DNA of 64,000 bases from Ardenticatenales bacterium (GCA_020634795.1 JACKAZ010000004.1:242001-306000), one strand, 5' to 3'. Counted from the first letter of the stretch, positions 13,890 to 21,943 are shown. Translations and numbers: made by a program. The notes: generated from the letters alone by a model not told the origin.

Positions 13890-16796
13890 TTAATTAAGAG
13901 CGCATCCACATCTGGATGCGTTCTTTGTTGTCGCCGCCCGCCCGTCGCCCCGCCCCTGCATCGCCCTACGATGGCTCGTCCGGGTTCTCCGCTGCGTTCT
14001 CACCGAGCATTTGGCGGAGCTGATGAGCAGGCCACTTTCTTGCATCTTACGTTGCATCTCATCAAGTAGGCCACTCTCCTGCATACTTTGCCACTTATCT
14101 TCGAAGGCCCCTTCCTTCCCTAATTCTCGTTCAAGTTCTTTATCGAGACCACTTGCTCGAAGCTTGCGCTCTATCTGTTGTAGAACGTTGCCAAATCCCC
14201 GATTTGCCATCTGTTGCTGCATCCGCAATCCTGCGAGGCTCATCGCTACCATCTGCGTATTAGGGTGATTACCGCCAAGCCTCGCCCGCATGATCCCCAG
14301 CGCCCGCGCATACAACGGCTCCGCCTCGCCGTACCGCCCCTGACTCGCGTACAAGCCCGCCAAATTGTTCAGGCTCTGCGCCATATCCGGATGATCCGCC
14401 CCCAACTGCGCTTCATAGATCCCCAGCGCCCGCTCATACAACGGCTCCGCCGCCTCGTACCGCCCCTGACGCTTGTACAAGTACGCCAAGTTGTTCAGAC
14501 TATTCGCCGTAGTCGGATGCTCCGCCCCCAACTGCGCTTCCCTGATCCCCAGCGCCCGCTCATACAACGGCTCCGCCGCGCCGTACCGCCCCTGACGCTC
14601 GTACAACCCCGCCAAATTGTTCAGACTATTCGCCGTAGTCGGATGCTCCGCCCCCAACTGCGCTTCCCTGATCCCCAGCGCCCGCTCATACAACGGCTCC
14701 GCCGCCTCGTACCGCCCCTGACTCTCGTACAACCCCGCCAAATTGTTCAGACTACTCGCCGTATCCGGATGATCCGCCCCCAACTGCGCTTCACAGATCC
14801 CCAGCGCCCGCGCATACAACGGCTCCGCCGCCCCGTACGCACCAATGGCGCTGAGATGATAGCCTAGATTCGTGGCTAGCGTCGCTTCCCGTTCATCTTC
14901 ACGGCGCAATGCCTGCTCTGTCACATGGCGCAGATGGGCCTCCCACACCTGCAAGCGTGCGGGAAAGCCACTCTGGTTATCTTTGTGCGCCGCATTCAAC
15001 ACCGCCTGCTCCACCTCATTCAACGCTTGCTCGTCGGCCAACCGCTCGGTGGCGTAGTGGGCCACCAAGCGGTGGATGGTCACGCGGCGATCGCCCTCCG
15101 GCATCAACAAGCCCACCTCCAGCAGGCGGCGCAGCCCGTTGGCGGCAGCCTCCGGCTCGGCGCTGGGCAGCGTCGCCAGCAGCAGGTGGTGCGGCAGCGG
15201 CTCGCCCGCGGCAAAGTGGGCGGCCCGTGCCAGCAGCGCCCGCGCCCACAGCCCCGCCTCTTCCGTCTCATCCAATTGATCCACGCTGATTTCGAAGGTG
15301 GCAGCTACGCTCGGCTCATGGTCGGTCGCCGTCGCTTCCCCCGCCATCATAGACGGATGGGCCAGCAGACGTGCTTCCAACGCTGCCAAATAGTGTGACG
15401 GATCACCTGCCTCAATGTCGGCGTACTGAGCCAGATAGCTCCCTGCCAAGTGGAGCGCCAGCGGCAGATCACCGAGCGCATCGGCAATGCCATCCCACGC
15501 GGCATCGGCCGCGTTCAGGTCGGGGCGGAAGCGGCGCAGCAGGGCAATGCTTTCGTGGCGCGGCAGCGTGGCAAGGGGCCGCAGCGTCACCCCCGCGCGG
15601 CGCGGCCATACATTGCGGCGCGTGGTCAGCAGCAGCCGCGCCCCGCCGCTGCTCGGTCGCCATGCCTGCAGCAATTCGGGCGACTCGCAGTTGTCGAAGA
15701 TCAGCAGCCGTGGGAGCGGCGATTGCCATTGCGCCCGCACCCAGCGTACTTGCTCTTCCTGCGACAAACTATGAAAGCTGCGCGGACGGCCCGCCATGTC
15801 AAAACCGCAGGCCGCCACCTCCGACGGCACATTGGCCGCCGCCTCGAAGGAGAGCCAGTAGACGCCGCCCGCAAAGTAGTGGCCGTAGCGATGGGCGAAC
15901 TCGGCGGCAAGCTGCGTTTTGCCGATGCCGCCAAAGCCGGACGCGGCCACCACCTGCCCAATCGCGGAGGCCCGACCCGCCTTCAGGTCGAGCGCCAGTT
16001 GCACCAGCTCGGCCGCCCGCCCCACAAAGTCGGGGTTGGGCGTCAGCCCCATCCGCGAGCCGCGCGGCAAAGGCTGCGGATCGGGCGGCGGGACGGTCGT
16101 CGGCATCTCGTCGAGCCGCGCCAACGCTTCGTCAAGGCGGGGCGGCGCGGGGGCCTCGTCCAGCAGGGGGCGAGTGTGACTGTGGTACTCGAGATAGGTC
16201 GTACTCGCATCCGTACCGACCACTACTTTCTCAGAATCATTGATGCTGTCAACGGAGATGGTATCCTTCGGCGCTGGGGAACGCTGCATTTCGCCGAGCA
16301 TCGCCTTGATCTCGGCAGCGTCACGCGCTGCGGCCTCGGCGTTGTTGGCGGCACGCGCCTCATCCTGACTTTCGACGAAGGGTAGCAGCGTCTCGTGGTA
16401 GGGCGCGTGGGGGTCGCGGAAAGCTTCGCGCAGCCCCTTGTCAAAGAGGCGAAAGAGCGGCAGCACATCAACATCGCTGGCGGGGTGGCAGGCGAACCAC
16501 GCAGCACTCAGCTCGTCGGGGGTGGGGCGCTTTTCGCGGGCGAAGTAGCGGCTGAGCAGGGCGGCGGTCGCCTCGTCCTGCCAGAACTTCAGCGCGGCAT
16601 GTTTTGTCAGCAGATTGTCGGGGCGGTTCTTGGCGACTTCCTCCAGCGCGATCTGGTAGACCGCCTCGAAGGCCGCCTTCGTGTCGTCGCGCTTGAACCC
16701 TGTCTTGAGGGCCAGCCGCTCCAAAATGCCCGACTTGTCCAAAAGATAGCCGACCACGGCTTCGGCCACAATCCCCAACGCAAATTCGATCGCCAT
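13890..16796 (-). CDS. STAND NTPase: NB-ARC-type domain with C-terminal TPR repeats (probable 3' frameshift)
   Basis: A 968-residue protein. Residues 1-190 form a helical N-terminal domain of unknown type. From ~255 there is an NB-ARC/STAND NTPase core: FVGRAAELVQL, P-loop GFGGIGKTQ (287-295), Walker B RLLIFDNCE (~363-371), LLTTRR (~389-394) and GDLPLALHLAG (~442-452). Residues ~640-850 hold about five 42-residue tetratricopeptide units of the GADHPDTASSLNNLAGLY type. STAND proteins are signal-activated switches, including anti-phage sensors; the role here is unknown. The ATG at 16796 follows GAGGGAG. The last ~45 residues are basic and atypical, whereas the +1 frame reads QLRQMLGENAAENPDEPS and stops at 13966, pointing to a frameshift near 14025. 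Confidence 0.85.
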   Translation of the reverse strand: MAIEFALGIVAEAVVGYLLDKSGILERLALKTGFKRDDTKAAFEAVYQIALEEVAKNRPDNLLTKHAALKFWQDEATAALLSRYFAREKRPTPDELSAAWFACHPASDVDVLPLFRLFDKGLREAFRDPHAPYHETLLPFVESQDEARAANNAEAAARDAAEIKAMLGEMQRSPAPKDTISVDSINDSEKVVVGTDASTTYLEYHSHTRPLLDEAPAPPRLDEALARLDEMPTTVPPPDPQPLPRGSRMGLTPNPDFVGRAAELVQLALDLKAGRASAIGQVVAASGFGGIGKTQLAAEFAHRYGHYFAGGVYWLSFEAAANVPSEVAACGFDMAGRPRSFHSLSQEEQVRWVRAQWQSPLPRLLIFDNCESPELLQAWRPSSGGARLLLTTRRNVWPRRAGVTLRPLATLPRHESIALLRRFRPDLNAADAAWDGIADALGDLPLALHLAGSYLAQYADIEAGDPSHYLAALEARLLAHPSMMAGEATATDHEPSVAATFEISVDQLDETEEAGLWARALLARAAHFAAGEPLPHHLLLATLPSAEPEAAANGLRRLLEVGLLMPEGDRRVTIHRLVAHYATERLADEQALNEVEQAVLNAAHKDNQSGFPARLQVWEAHLRHVTEQALRREDEREATLATNLGYHLSAIGAYGAAEPLYARALGICEAQLGADHPDTASSLNNLAGLYESQGRYEAAEPLYERALGIREAQLGAEHPTTANSLNNLAGLYERQGRYGAAEPLYERALGIREAQLGAEHPTTANSLNNLAYLYKRQGRYEAAEPLYERALGIYEAQLGADHPDMAQSLNNLAGLYASQGRYGEAEPLYARALGIMRARLGGNHPNTQMVAMSLAGLRMQQQMANRGFGNVLQQIERKLRASGLDKELERELGKEGAFEDKWQSMQESGLLDEMQRKMQESGLLISSAKCSVRTQRRTRTSHRRAMQGRGDGRAATTKNASRCGCALN
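14270..14860 (-). repeat. 126-bp tandem repeats encoding TPR units
   Basis: The TPR part of the STAND gene consists of ~126-base units with long identical blocks such as ACTGCGCTTCCCTGATCCCC and AAATTGTTCAGACTATTCGC (plus strand). The high DNA identity implies recent duplication or gene conversion of TPR units. Confidence 0.85.
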
Positions 16797-16911
16797 CGTC
16801 GCTCCCTCGCGCATTCGCTTATAGGGGCGATTCTACAGGCGGTTGGCGCGGCGGGCAATTGTGGCAGGCCCGTTCGCGCGTCTCTACGATGGGAAACGAT
16901 GGAGGCTGCGA

Positions 16912-16938
16912 GGGACGACCACGGCGGGTCGTCCCTAC
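16912..16938. repeat. REP-like hairpin (ACGGCG loop)
   Basis: The stem GGGACGACC / GGTCGTCCC around ACGGCG is followed by CTAC. Same end motif as the hairpins at 13620 and 30481 but with a different stem. Confidence 0.7.
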
Positions 16939-17074
16939 ACGCTTATGCGACTTCAGCGCCCCCACCTCTCCCCCCCTCTGTCACCCTGAGCGGCGCGAAG
17001 GGTCTGGCGACGCATCCTCTTTCCGCGACGCGACACGGACGCGCTGCCCGTCACTGCGCAGCGCCGTCCCCCCT

Positions 17075-17977
17075 TCACCCCGCCTTGCGCCGCTGCACGA
17101 TGACGAGCGCGGCGGCCAGCACGGTGGCGAGCAAGGCGAACGCATAGTAGCTGGCCGGGCTGGTCGACGCGGTGAGGTCCGCGGCGGGCGGCGGGGTGGC
17201 GCTGCTCTGTGGCGTCGGGGCCACGGGGCTGGCGCTGGGCATGAGCGTCGGGGATAGCGTCGGGCTGGCCGCGCGGGTCGGCGTGGGAGATGCGCCGAGG
17301 GTCGCGCTGGCGGTCGCCGTGGGGCGCGGGGTGGCGCTGCCCCCAACGGTGGCCGTGGGGGGCAGCGTTGAGGTGGGCAAAGAGGGGGCCGTGGCAGGCA
17401 CGGATGTAGCGCGGGGCGGCACGGCGGTCGCGCTGGCGGGCGGCGGGGTGGACGTCGCGGGGGGCGCAGTGGGCGCGACGGGGGGGCAGAGCTGATCGAA
17501 GGGGATGAGCGGTGGCGCGGCCCCGACGTTGGCGTTGCCTTCGCCCCACGCCCAGCCCTCGACATCGCCGCCGCGCACCGTGGTGCTGGTCAGACCCAGC
17601 GAGGAGTATTGCCACGCCCCGTCCACCAAACGGGAATAGCTCCAGTAGGTCGGATATTGGCAGAAGCAGCCCTCCGATGGGTAGGCGCAGCCCACCCCGT
17701 CCAGTTGACAGACCGTGGCGCCCAGTGCGCTTCCCTCCAGAATCAGCGCGAGGCCCGTTGCCTGCAAGACCTCGTAGCCGCTGGCGCTCCCATCGTCGCC
17801 CAAATCAACGCAAAAGCGCTGCACGTTGCCCGCGCCGAACTGCACGACCACCCCCGCGCGCCGCTCCGCTGGCTGCGCCCGCGTGGCAGGGGCTAGCAGC
17901 AGCGCGGCAGCAACGATGGTGATCAGGAGGAAGGGGATGTGGAGCGAGCGGCCTGTGGTCATGCGATTTACGTTCAT
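17075..17977 (-). CDS. Surface DUF4430 (transcobalamin-like C-terminal) protein under cobalamin control
   Basis: Encodes 300 residues. A signal peptide (to ~Ala34) is followed by a DUF4430-like domain at ~42-150: VVVQFGAGNVQRFCVDLG, GYEVLQATGL, VCQLDGVGC, GCFCQYPTYWSYSRL and the closing GGDVEGWAWGEG. DUF4430 resembles the C-terminal domain of intrinsic factor and transcobalamin. Six Cys residues (56, 90, 97, 104, 106, 164) may form disulfides. A Pro/Thr/Ser-rich stalk (~165-265) leads to a membrane helix (~272-292) and RRKAG. The start could be 17977 or the ATG at 17962; neither has a strong ribosome-binding site. A cobalamin riboswitch with terminator precedes it, so a role in B12 capture at the cell surface is inferred. 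Confidence 0.75.
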   Translation of the reverse strand: MNVNRMTTGRSLHIPFLLITIVAAALLLAPATRAQPAERRAGVVVQFGAGNVQRFCVDLGDDGSASGYEVLQATGLALILEGSALGATVCQLDGVGCAYPSEGCFCQYPTYWSYSRLVDGAWQYSSLGLTSTTVRGGDVEGWAWGEGNANVGAAPPLIPFDQLCPPVAPTAPPATSTPPPASATAVPPRATSVPATAPSLPTSTLPPTATVGGSATPRPTATASATLGASPTPTRAASPTLSPTLMPSASPVAPTPQSSATPPPAADLTASTSPASYYAFALLATVLAAALVIVQRRKAG

Positions 17978-17993
17978 CTTTCGTGCGCAGCCA

Positions 17994-18020
17994 ACAAAAA
18001 ACCCACCGAACGGGTGGGTC
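17994..18020 (-). terminator. Riboswitch-linked terminator before the DUF4430 gene
   Basis: On the minus strand GACCCACC-5-GGTGGGT is followed by TTTTTTG. It sits between the cobalamin aptamer and the start codon, so it is the likely expression platform. Confidence 0.9.
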
Positions 18021-18030
18021 AGGCAACAAC

Positions 18031-18165
18031 ACTGACCCCTTTGTCCACGAAGGGCGTCGGCTCTGGATCGGGTAGTCGGACTTCGGCGCGGTGGCCGTTA
18101 CCGTTGCGGGACAGTGCTGGACTTTCACCAGCTTCCCCCGAACTGCGCGTTGGGCGCAGTGGTAT
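18031..18165 (-). promoter_or_regulatory. Cobalamin riboswitch 1
   Basis: The minus strand reads GGGGGAAGCTGGTGAAAGTC, CAGCACTGTCCCGCAACGGT and GCCGAAGTCCGACTACC, the conserved B12-box core and flanking helices of the AdoCbl-type riboswitch. It is followed by an intrinsic terminator and then the DUF4430 gene; B12 should switch that gene off. Confidence 0.93.
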
Positions 18166-18349
18166 GTTGTAATAGTGAAACGATAGCAGGGTGGGGCTGG
18201 ATCACCAAAGGGAGCGTTACGCGAAAGGTGTAGGCACGAGTTGTGCCGCCTAAGCGTATGCGGCCCTTCATCGGCTTGTCCCGTGTTCCGCGTTGCGTGT
18301 TTCACATCGACCCGTTGCCTCAGCGCATCGCTCCAGAACGCGGCACCTA

Positions 18350-18358
18350 TGCTATACT
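18350..18358 (+). promoter_or_regulatory. Extended -10 promoter (TGCTATACT) of mnmA
   Basis: TGC-TATACT lies 48 bases upstream of the mnmA start. The identical nonamer precedes ftsH, uvrB and the GH5 gene. Confidence 0.6.
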
Positions 18359-18405
18359 TCCCACCCTACCAAAGGTATAGAAAAGGTCGAGAAGTAACGC
18401 GAATC

Positions 18406-19569
18406 ATGGATGGAGTGATAGCAGCCTGCGAGATTCGGGATTGGTCCCGCGTGGCGGAGCGGGCCGAGGCGGGGCCGCCCAACGGCAAGCGCGTCGTCGT
18501 GGCGATGAGCGGCGGCGTCGATTCGTCGGTGGCGGCGTTGCTGCTGCACCAGCAGGGCTACGAGGTCATCGGCCTGATGCTGCGGCTCTGGAGCGGCGAA
18601 GAGGGCTACGAGGATGAGTTCGGCTTCAAGCACAACGGCTGCTGCACACCGGACGCCGTCGAAGATGCGCGGGCGCTGGCCCATGCGTTGGGCGCGCCCT
18701 TCTATCTGAAGAATCTCGAAACGCCCTTCTACGATGCGGTGGTCGACCCGTTCATTCAGAGCTATTTGGAGGGGCGAACCCCCAACCCCTGCCTCAACTG
18801 TAACCGCACCGTCCGCTTCACCCACCTGCTCAACATGGCCGAACTGCTCGGCGCGGACTATCTGGCGACCGGCCACTACGCCCGCATTCGGGGCGACGCA
18901 GAAAGCGGCTTTCAGCTTCTGAAGGGGGTCGATCCGCAGAAGGATCAGAGCTACGTGCTCCATTCGCTGACGCAGGCGAAGCTGGCGAAGCTGCGCTTCC
19001 CCATCGGCGAGATGGAGAAACCCGCAGTCCGCGCGCTGGCCGCGGAATGGGGGCTACCGACCGCCTCCAAGCATGATTCGATGGATCTCTGCTTCATCGC
19101 CAGCGGCGATTACCGCGACTTTTTGCTGCGCCACGCGCCCGAAGGGAGCATTCGCAGCGGGCCGATTCTGCTGCTGGGCGAGCGGGAGGTGGGCCAACAT
19201 GACGGCTTACCGTTCTACACGATAGGGCAGCGGCGAGGCTTGGGCATCGGCTGGCACGAGCCGCTCTACGTGCTGGGCGCCGACCGTGGCCGCAACGCGC
19301 TGATCGTGGGGCCGAAGGCGGCGCTGGCGACACAAACGGTCGAGATCGAGCGGGTGAACTGGATCGCGGGGGCGCCGCCCGCCGCGGAATTCGAGACGAC
19401 GGCCCGCGCCCGTTACAAGGCCGCCGAAGTGACCTGCACGGTACAGGTGCGGGACGACGACCGTGCGCGGGTCACCTTCCACCAGCCGCAGCGGGCCATC
19501 ACCCCCGGCCAGGGCTGCGTCTTCTACGAGGGCGAGCAATGCTTGGGCGGCGGCCTCTTCATGGCATAG
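18406..19569 (+). CDS. mnmA: tRNA-specific 2-thiouridylase MnmA
   Basis: Encodes 387 residues. MnmA thiolates U34 of Lys, Glu and Gln tRNAs using ATP and a persulfide sulfur. The PP-loop SGGVDSS lies at 35-41, and the catalytic Cys pair is C129 or C132 (in NPCLNCNR) and C229 (LCFIASGDYRDFL). GHYAR and KDQSYVLHSL are further family blocks. The start at 18406 gives a ~28-residue extension before the PP-loop; a longer frame from 18241 covers the promoter. The sulfur donor cysteine desulfurase may be the one at 56361, though the two are not linked. It is monocistronic. Confidence 0.95.
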   Translation: MDGVIAACEIRDWSRVAERAEAGPPNGKRVVVAMSGGVDSSVAALLLHQQGYEVIGLMLRLWSGEEGYEDEFGFKHNGCCTPDAVEDARALAHALGAPFYLKNLETPFYDAVVDPFIQSYLEGRTPNPCLNCNRTVRFTHLLNMAELLGADYLATGHYARIRGDAESGFQLLKGVDPQKDQSYVLHSLTQAKLAKLRFPIGEMEKPAVRALAAEWGLPTASKHDSMDLCFIASGDYRDFLLRHAPEGSIRSGPILLLGEREVGQHDGLPFYTIGQRRGLGIGWHEPLYVLGADRGRNALIVGPKAALATQTVEIERVNWIAGAPPAAEFETTARARYKAAEVTCTVQVRDDDRARVTFHQPQRAITPGQGCVFYEGEQCLGGGLFMA

Positions 19570-19682
19570 CGACATGGCGTAGCGCTGCGGGGCGCAGCAC
19601 GGGGGCAATGCATTGCCAGCGCGGGCAAGCTGTGTTAGACTGCGTCGAGCAGCGGAGTGCCATGTGAGGGCAAAGAAAGACG

Positions 19683-19980
19683 ATGCCTACAAAGACGATA
19701 GACCAATATATCGACATCTCCGCCGACGTCAGAGGGGGTTCAGCCGCGCATCGCGGGTCGCCGTATCACGGTTGCTGATGTTGTAGTCTGGCACGAATGG
19801 ATTGGACATCATGCCGATTTTATCGCCACTGAGTATGATCTGGCGTTAGCAGAAATCTATGCAGCGCTCGCGTTTTATTACGATCATCGTCACGAAATTG
19901 ACGATAGCATCCGCGAGAGTCACGCTTTTGCAGAACAACTCAGAGAACAACTGCCCACCAAAGTATCGCACGGGTTATAG
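19683..19980 (+). pseudogene. Frameshifted DUF433 antitoxin
   Basis: The ATG at 19683 reads MPTKTIDQYIDISADVRGG, then the frame breaks at a GGGGG run near 19734. One frame over, the sequence continues as DUF433: PRIAGRRITVADVVVWHEW, then EYDLALAEIYAALAFYYDHR and a stop at 19978-19980. The span of 298 bases is not a multiple of three, which is consistent with one indel. DUF433 proteins are antitoxins paired with DUF5615 PIN-like toxins, and such a remnant follows immediately. A sequencing error in the G run cannot be excluded. Confidence 0.75.
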
Positions 19981-20061
19981 CTAAAATCCGCTACTACACG
20001 GATGAGCAGATTGCTAAGGCGGTGGTAGAAGGGCTGTGATGTCGCGGCCTAGATGTCCTGA
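19976..20061 (+). pseudogene. Remnant of DUF5615 PIN-like toxin, truncated by repeat
   Basis: Directly after the DUF433 remnant the DNA reads (I)AKIRYYTDEQIAKAVVEGL, a TGA stop at 20037, then CRGLDVLT. That matches the start of DUF5615 proteins (RIRLYTDEH...LRRRGVDVLT). The start codon position is ATA, a stop interrupts it, and the frame ends abruptly at 20062 where dispersed repeat copy 2 begins. The toxin is dead. Confidence 0.6.
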
Positions 20062-20228
20062 CACCCATTCTCATAGACAATTGTGGATGTGGAATTGACG
20101 GTGTAACCGTGGGGCGGGGATTAAAATCCCCGCTGGAGGCCCTGTCGGCCCATGGGCCTGCGCAGGCCCCTTCTTGGCTGTTACCATTGATCTACGTGGC
20201 ACAATCAACCATCCGATTTGGTATGACA
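20062..20228 (+). repeat. Dispersed ~170 bp palindrome-rich element, copy 2
   Basis: Same element as at 1937, 39727 and 43899, from ACCCATTCTCATAGACAATT to TTTGGTATGACA, lacking four bases of the internal CTGC repeat. It follows directly on the broken DUF5615 gene. The remaining intergenic sequence to 20368 shows no gene. Confidence 0.88.
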
Positions 20229-20368
20229 ACCCCGCAGATGCAAAACCACATAGAATTTTTGTAGGCGAGGGTGGTTATGTTCCTGCCTAAGAAGGTTTTG
20301 TGCGCCTTATCACAACCCTGGGCTGACCTAATACATCTTGATGACGTCACCAAAGAAACGAATCAACC

Positions 20369-20854
20369 ATGGAATCGAACGAACGAATGTCGCCCACCAA
20401 GATCATCGGGCTAACGATCTTGGGTGTGGCAGTGCTGCTGCTGCTCTGCTGGGGCAGCTTCACCCTGATGGCCCGCTTCGCCCCCACCGCCGACATCGCC
20501 AATGTCTCGGCCACGGTGCGCGACTTGCTGCTGATCCTGCTCGCCATCGAGTCGCTGGCCGTTGGCATCTTCATGCTGCTGATGCTCTGGCAGCTCTACC
20601 AACTGGTGAAGCTGCTGCGGGACGAGGTCGTGCCGCTGCTCAACACCACCAAGGAGACGGTGGAACAGGTCAAGCACACCACGACCTTCGTCGGGCAGTC
20701 GGTCTCGGCCCCGCTGATTTCGGCGGCGGGTCTGGTGGCCGGGGTCAAGGAGATCGGGGATACGTTACGCGGCAAAAAACGGCCTACCGAGCTGATCATC
20801 CGGGAGACGGAACGGTTACAGGAAAGACAAAGAGAGGAAGAAGGCCATGCTTAA
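20369..20854 (+). CDS. Small two-helix membrane protein, unknown function
   Basis: Encodes 161 residues. Two hydrophobic helices lie at about 12-35 and 50-77, followed by an amphipathic, probably coiled-coil region (80-115: LVKLLRDEVVPLLNTTKETVEQV) and a charged tail. This layout resembles DUF948-like/YtxG membrane proteins. The next gene, overlapping by 8 bases, is YtxH-like, a partner often seen with such proteins. No Shine-Dalgarno site is evident before the ATG. Function unknown; envelope-associated by inference. Confidence 0.7.
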   Translation: MESNERMSPTKIIGLTILGVAVLLLLCWGSFTLMARFAPTADIANVSATVRDLLLILLAIESLAVGIFMLLMLWQLYQLVKLLRDEVVPLLNTTKETVEQVKHTTTFVGQSVSAPLISAAGLVAGVKEIGDTLRGKKRPTELIIRETERLQERQREEEGHA

Positions 20855-21128
20855 GTTTGGCATCGGATTGTTGGTCGGCTTGGGGGTCGGCGCGGCGGTC
20901 GCGCTGCTGATGGCACCGGAATCCGGCGATGTGAACCGCGAGCGCGTGCGCGTCAAGGCCGATAGCCTGGCCGCCACCAACGAGGGACCGCTGGGCTTCG
21001 CCGCCAACACGGTGAAAGAACAGAGCAACCGGCTCAGCGCCGCGATCGAGGCCGGTCGCCGCGCCAGTGCGCAGCGCCAGGCCGAGCTATGGTCGGAGCT
21101 GGAGCTGACGCCGCCACCCGACGCATAA
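20847..21128 (+). CDS. YtxH-like small membrane protein
   Basis: Encodes 93 residues. The N-terminal helix with the Gly-rich motif GIGLLVGLGVGAAVALLMAP followed by ESG is the YtxH signature; the rest is a charged helical tail. YtxH proteins are small general-stress membrane proteins without a defined activity. It overlaps the preceding membrane protein by 8 bases and has AGGAAG upstream, so the two form one operon. Confidence 0.75.
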   Translation: MLKFGIGLLVGLGVGAAVALLMAPESGDVNRERVRVKADSLAATNEGPLGFAANTVKEQSNRLSAAIEAGRRASAQRQAELWSELELTPPPDA

Positions 21129-21346
21129 CGGCAACGCAGAGCAGGTAACGCAGAACGCAGCGCAACCCATTCGCATGTGCGAAGCGGAACAACGGCAGGG
21201 GTAGGGCTATCGCGGAGGATCCCATGGCGAATGGGAGACATGGCTGATGCAAGGGCGTTGCAACACTCATACCTTACGCTCCCTTAGCGCCTCTGGCGCC
21301 CCCAGCGTCCCGCTTCTGCCTAGCGCCACGCATTTTTCCCGCAAAC

Positions 21347-21376
21347 AAAAAGGCTCCCAAATTTTGGGAGCCTTTT
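21347..21376 (-). terminator. Terminator of the tRNA/rnpB cluster
   Basis: AAAAAGGCTCCCAA / TTGGGAGCCTTTT is a perfect stem lying just past the last minus-strand tRNA. It is symmetric and may also stop rightward transcription. Confidence 0.9.
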
Positions 21377-21384
21377 GCGTGCAG

Positions 21385-21458
21385 TCGGGGCGACTGGATT
21401 CGAACCAGCGACCTCTTGCACCCCATGCAAGCGCGCTACCGGTCTGCGCTACGCCCCG
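21385..21458 (-). tRNA. tRNA-Pro (GGG)
   Basis: A cloverleaf folds with acceptor CGGGGCG/CGCCCCG, anticodon stem CTTGC/GCAAG, loop ATGGGGT (anticodon GGG) and T-loop TTCGAAT. No encoded CCA. Confidence 0.95.
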
Positions 21459-21465
21459 ACGGAGG

Positions 21466-21538
21466 GGCGACTGGTGGGTTTCGAACCCACGACCTCTTGG
21501 GCCACAACCAAGCGTTCTGCCACTGAACTACAGCCGCC
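21466..21538 (-). tRNA. tRNA-His (GTG)
   Basis: Acceptor GCGGCTG/CAGTCGC with an extra G-1 opposite C73, the tRNA-His hallmark. Anticodon loop TTGTGGC (GTG) on a CTTGG/CCAAG stem. Confidence 0.95.
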
Positions 21539-21615
21539 ATGACGGGCATTCGGCATCACGCAGCGCCGGTAAGACATCATCTTAGTGAAAAGTGTTGGCT
21601 TTGGCAACTTGCGAA

Positions 21616-21688
21616 TGGGCCTTGCAGGATTCGAACCCGCGACCGACCGGTTATGAGCCGGTTGCTCTAACCGCTGAGCTAAAGGCCC
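21616..21688 (-). tRNA. tRNA with CAT anticodon, probably tRNA-Ile2
   Basis: Acceptor GGGCCTT/AAGGCCC, anticodon loop CTCATAA on ACCGG/CCGGT. The body (TTTAGCTCAG, CTCATAA, CGGTCG) resembles lysidine-modified tRNA-Ile2 of other bacteria more than elongator tRNA-Met, but the two cannot be separated with certainty by eye. It is not an initiator: the first base pair is G-C. Confidence 0.9.
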
Positions 21689-21708
21689 GCATGACCCGCG
21701 AGGGGCAG

Positions 21709-21782
21709 TGGGCAGTACAGGACTCGAACCTGTGGCCTCCTCGGTGTAAACGAGGCGCTCTAACCAACTGAGCTAACCGCCC
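21709..21782 (-). tRNA. tRNA-Val (TAC)
   Basis: Acceptor GGGCGGT/ACTGCCC, anticodon loop TTTACAC (TAC) on CCTCG/CGAGG, T-arm ACAGG-TTCGAGT-CCTGT. Confidence 0.95.
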
Positions 21783-21787
21783 GCAAA

Positions 21788-21859
21788 CTCCGCAGGCTGG
21801 ACTCGAACCAGCAACCTACCGGTTAACAGCCGGTAGCTCTGCCATTGAGCTACTGCGGA
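21788..21859 (-). tRNA. tRNA-Asn (GTT)
   Basis: Acceptor TCCGCAG/CTGCGGA with discriminator G, anticodon loop CTGTTAA (GTT) on ACCGG/CCGGT. Confidence 0.95.
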
Positions 21860-21865
21860 ATGAAG

Positions 21866-21938
21866 TGGACCCGACAGGACTCGAACCTGCGACATTCGCC
21901 TTGCAAAGGCGACGCTCTCCCAACTGAGCTACGGGCCC
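21866..21938 (-). tRNA. tRNA-Ala (TGC)
   Basis: Acceptor GGGCCCG/CGGGTCC carries the G3-U70 identity pair of alanine tRNA. Anticodon loop TTTGCAA (TGC) on TCGCC/GGCGA. Confidence 0.95.
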
Positions 21939-21943
21939 CTATG

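Noticed and set aside
15371..16385. Long plus-strand frames opposite the STAND NTPase gene
   Set aside because: The minus-strand frame has P-loop, Walker B and TPR motifs; the plus frames are antisense to it and low in plausible motifs.
21616..21688. Initiator tRNA-Met
   Set aside because: The first acceptor pair is G-C rather than mismatched, and there is no run of three G-C pairs in the anticodon stem typical of initiators.
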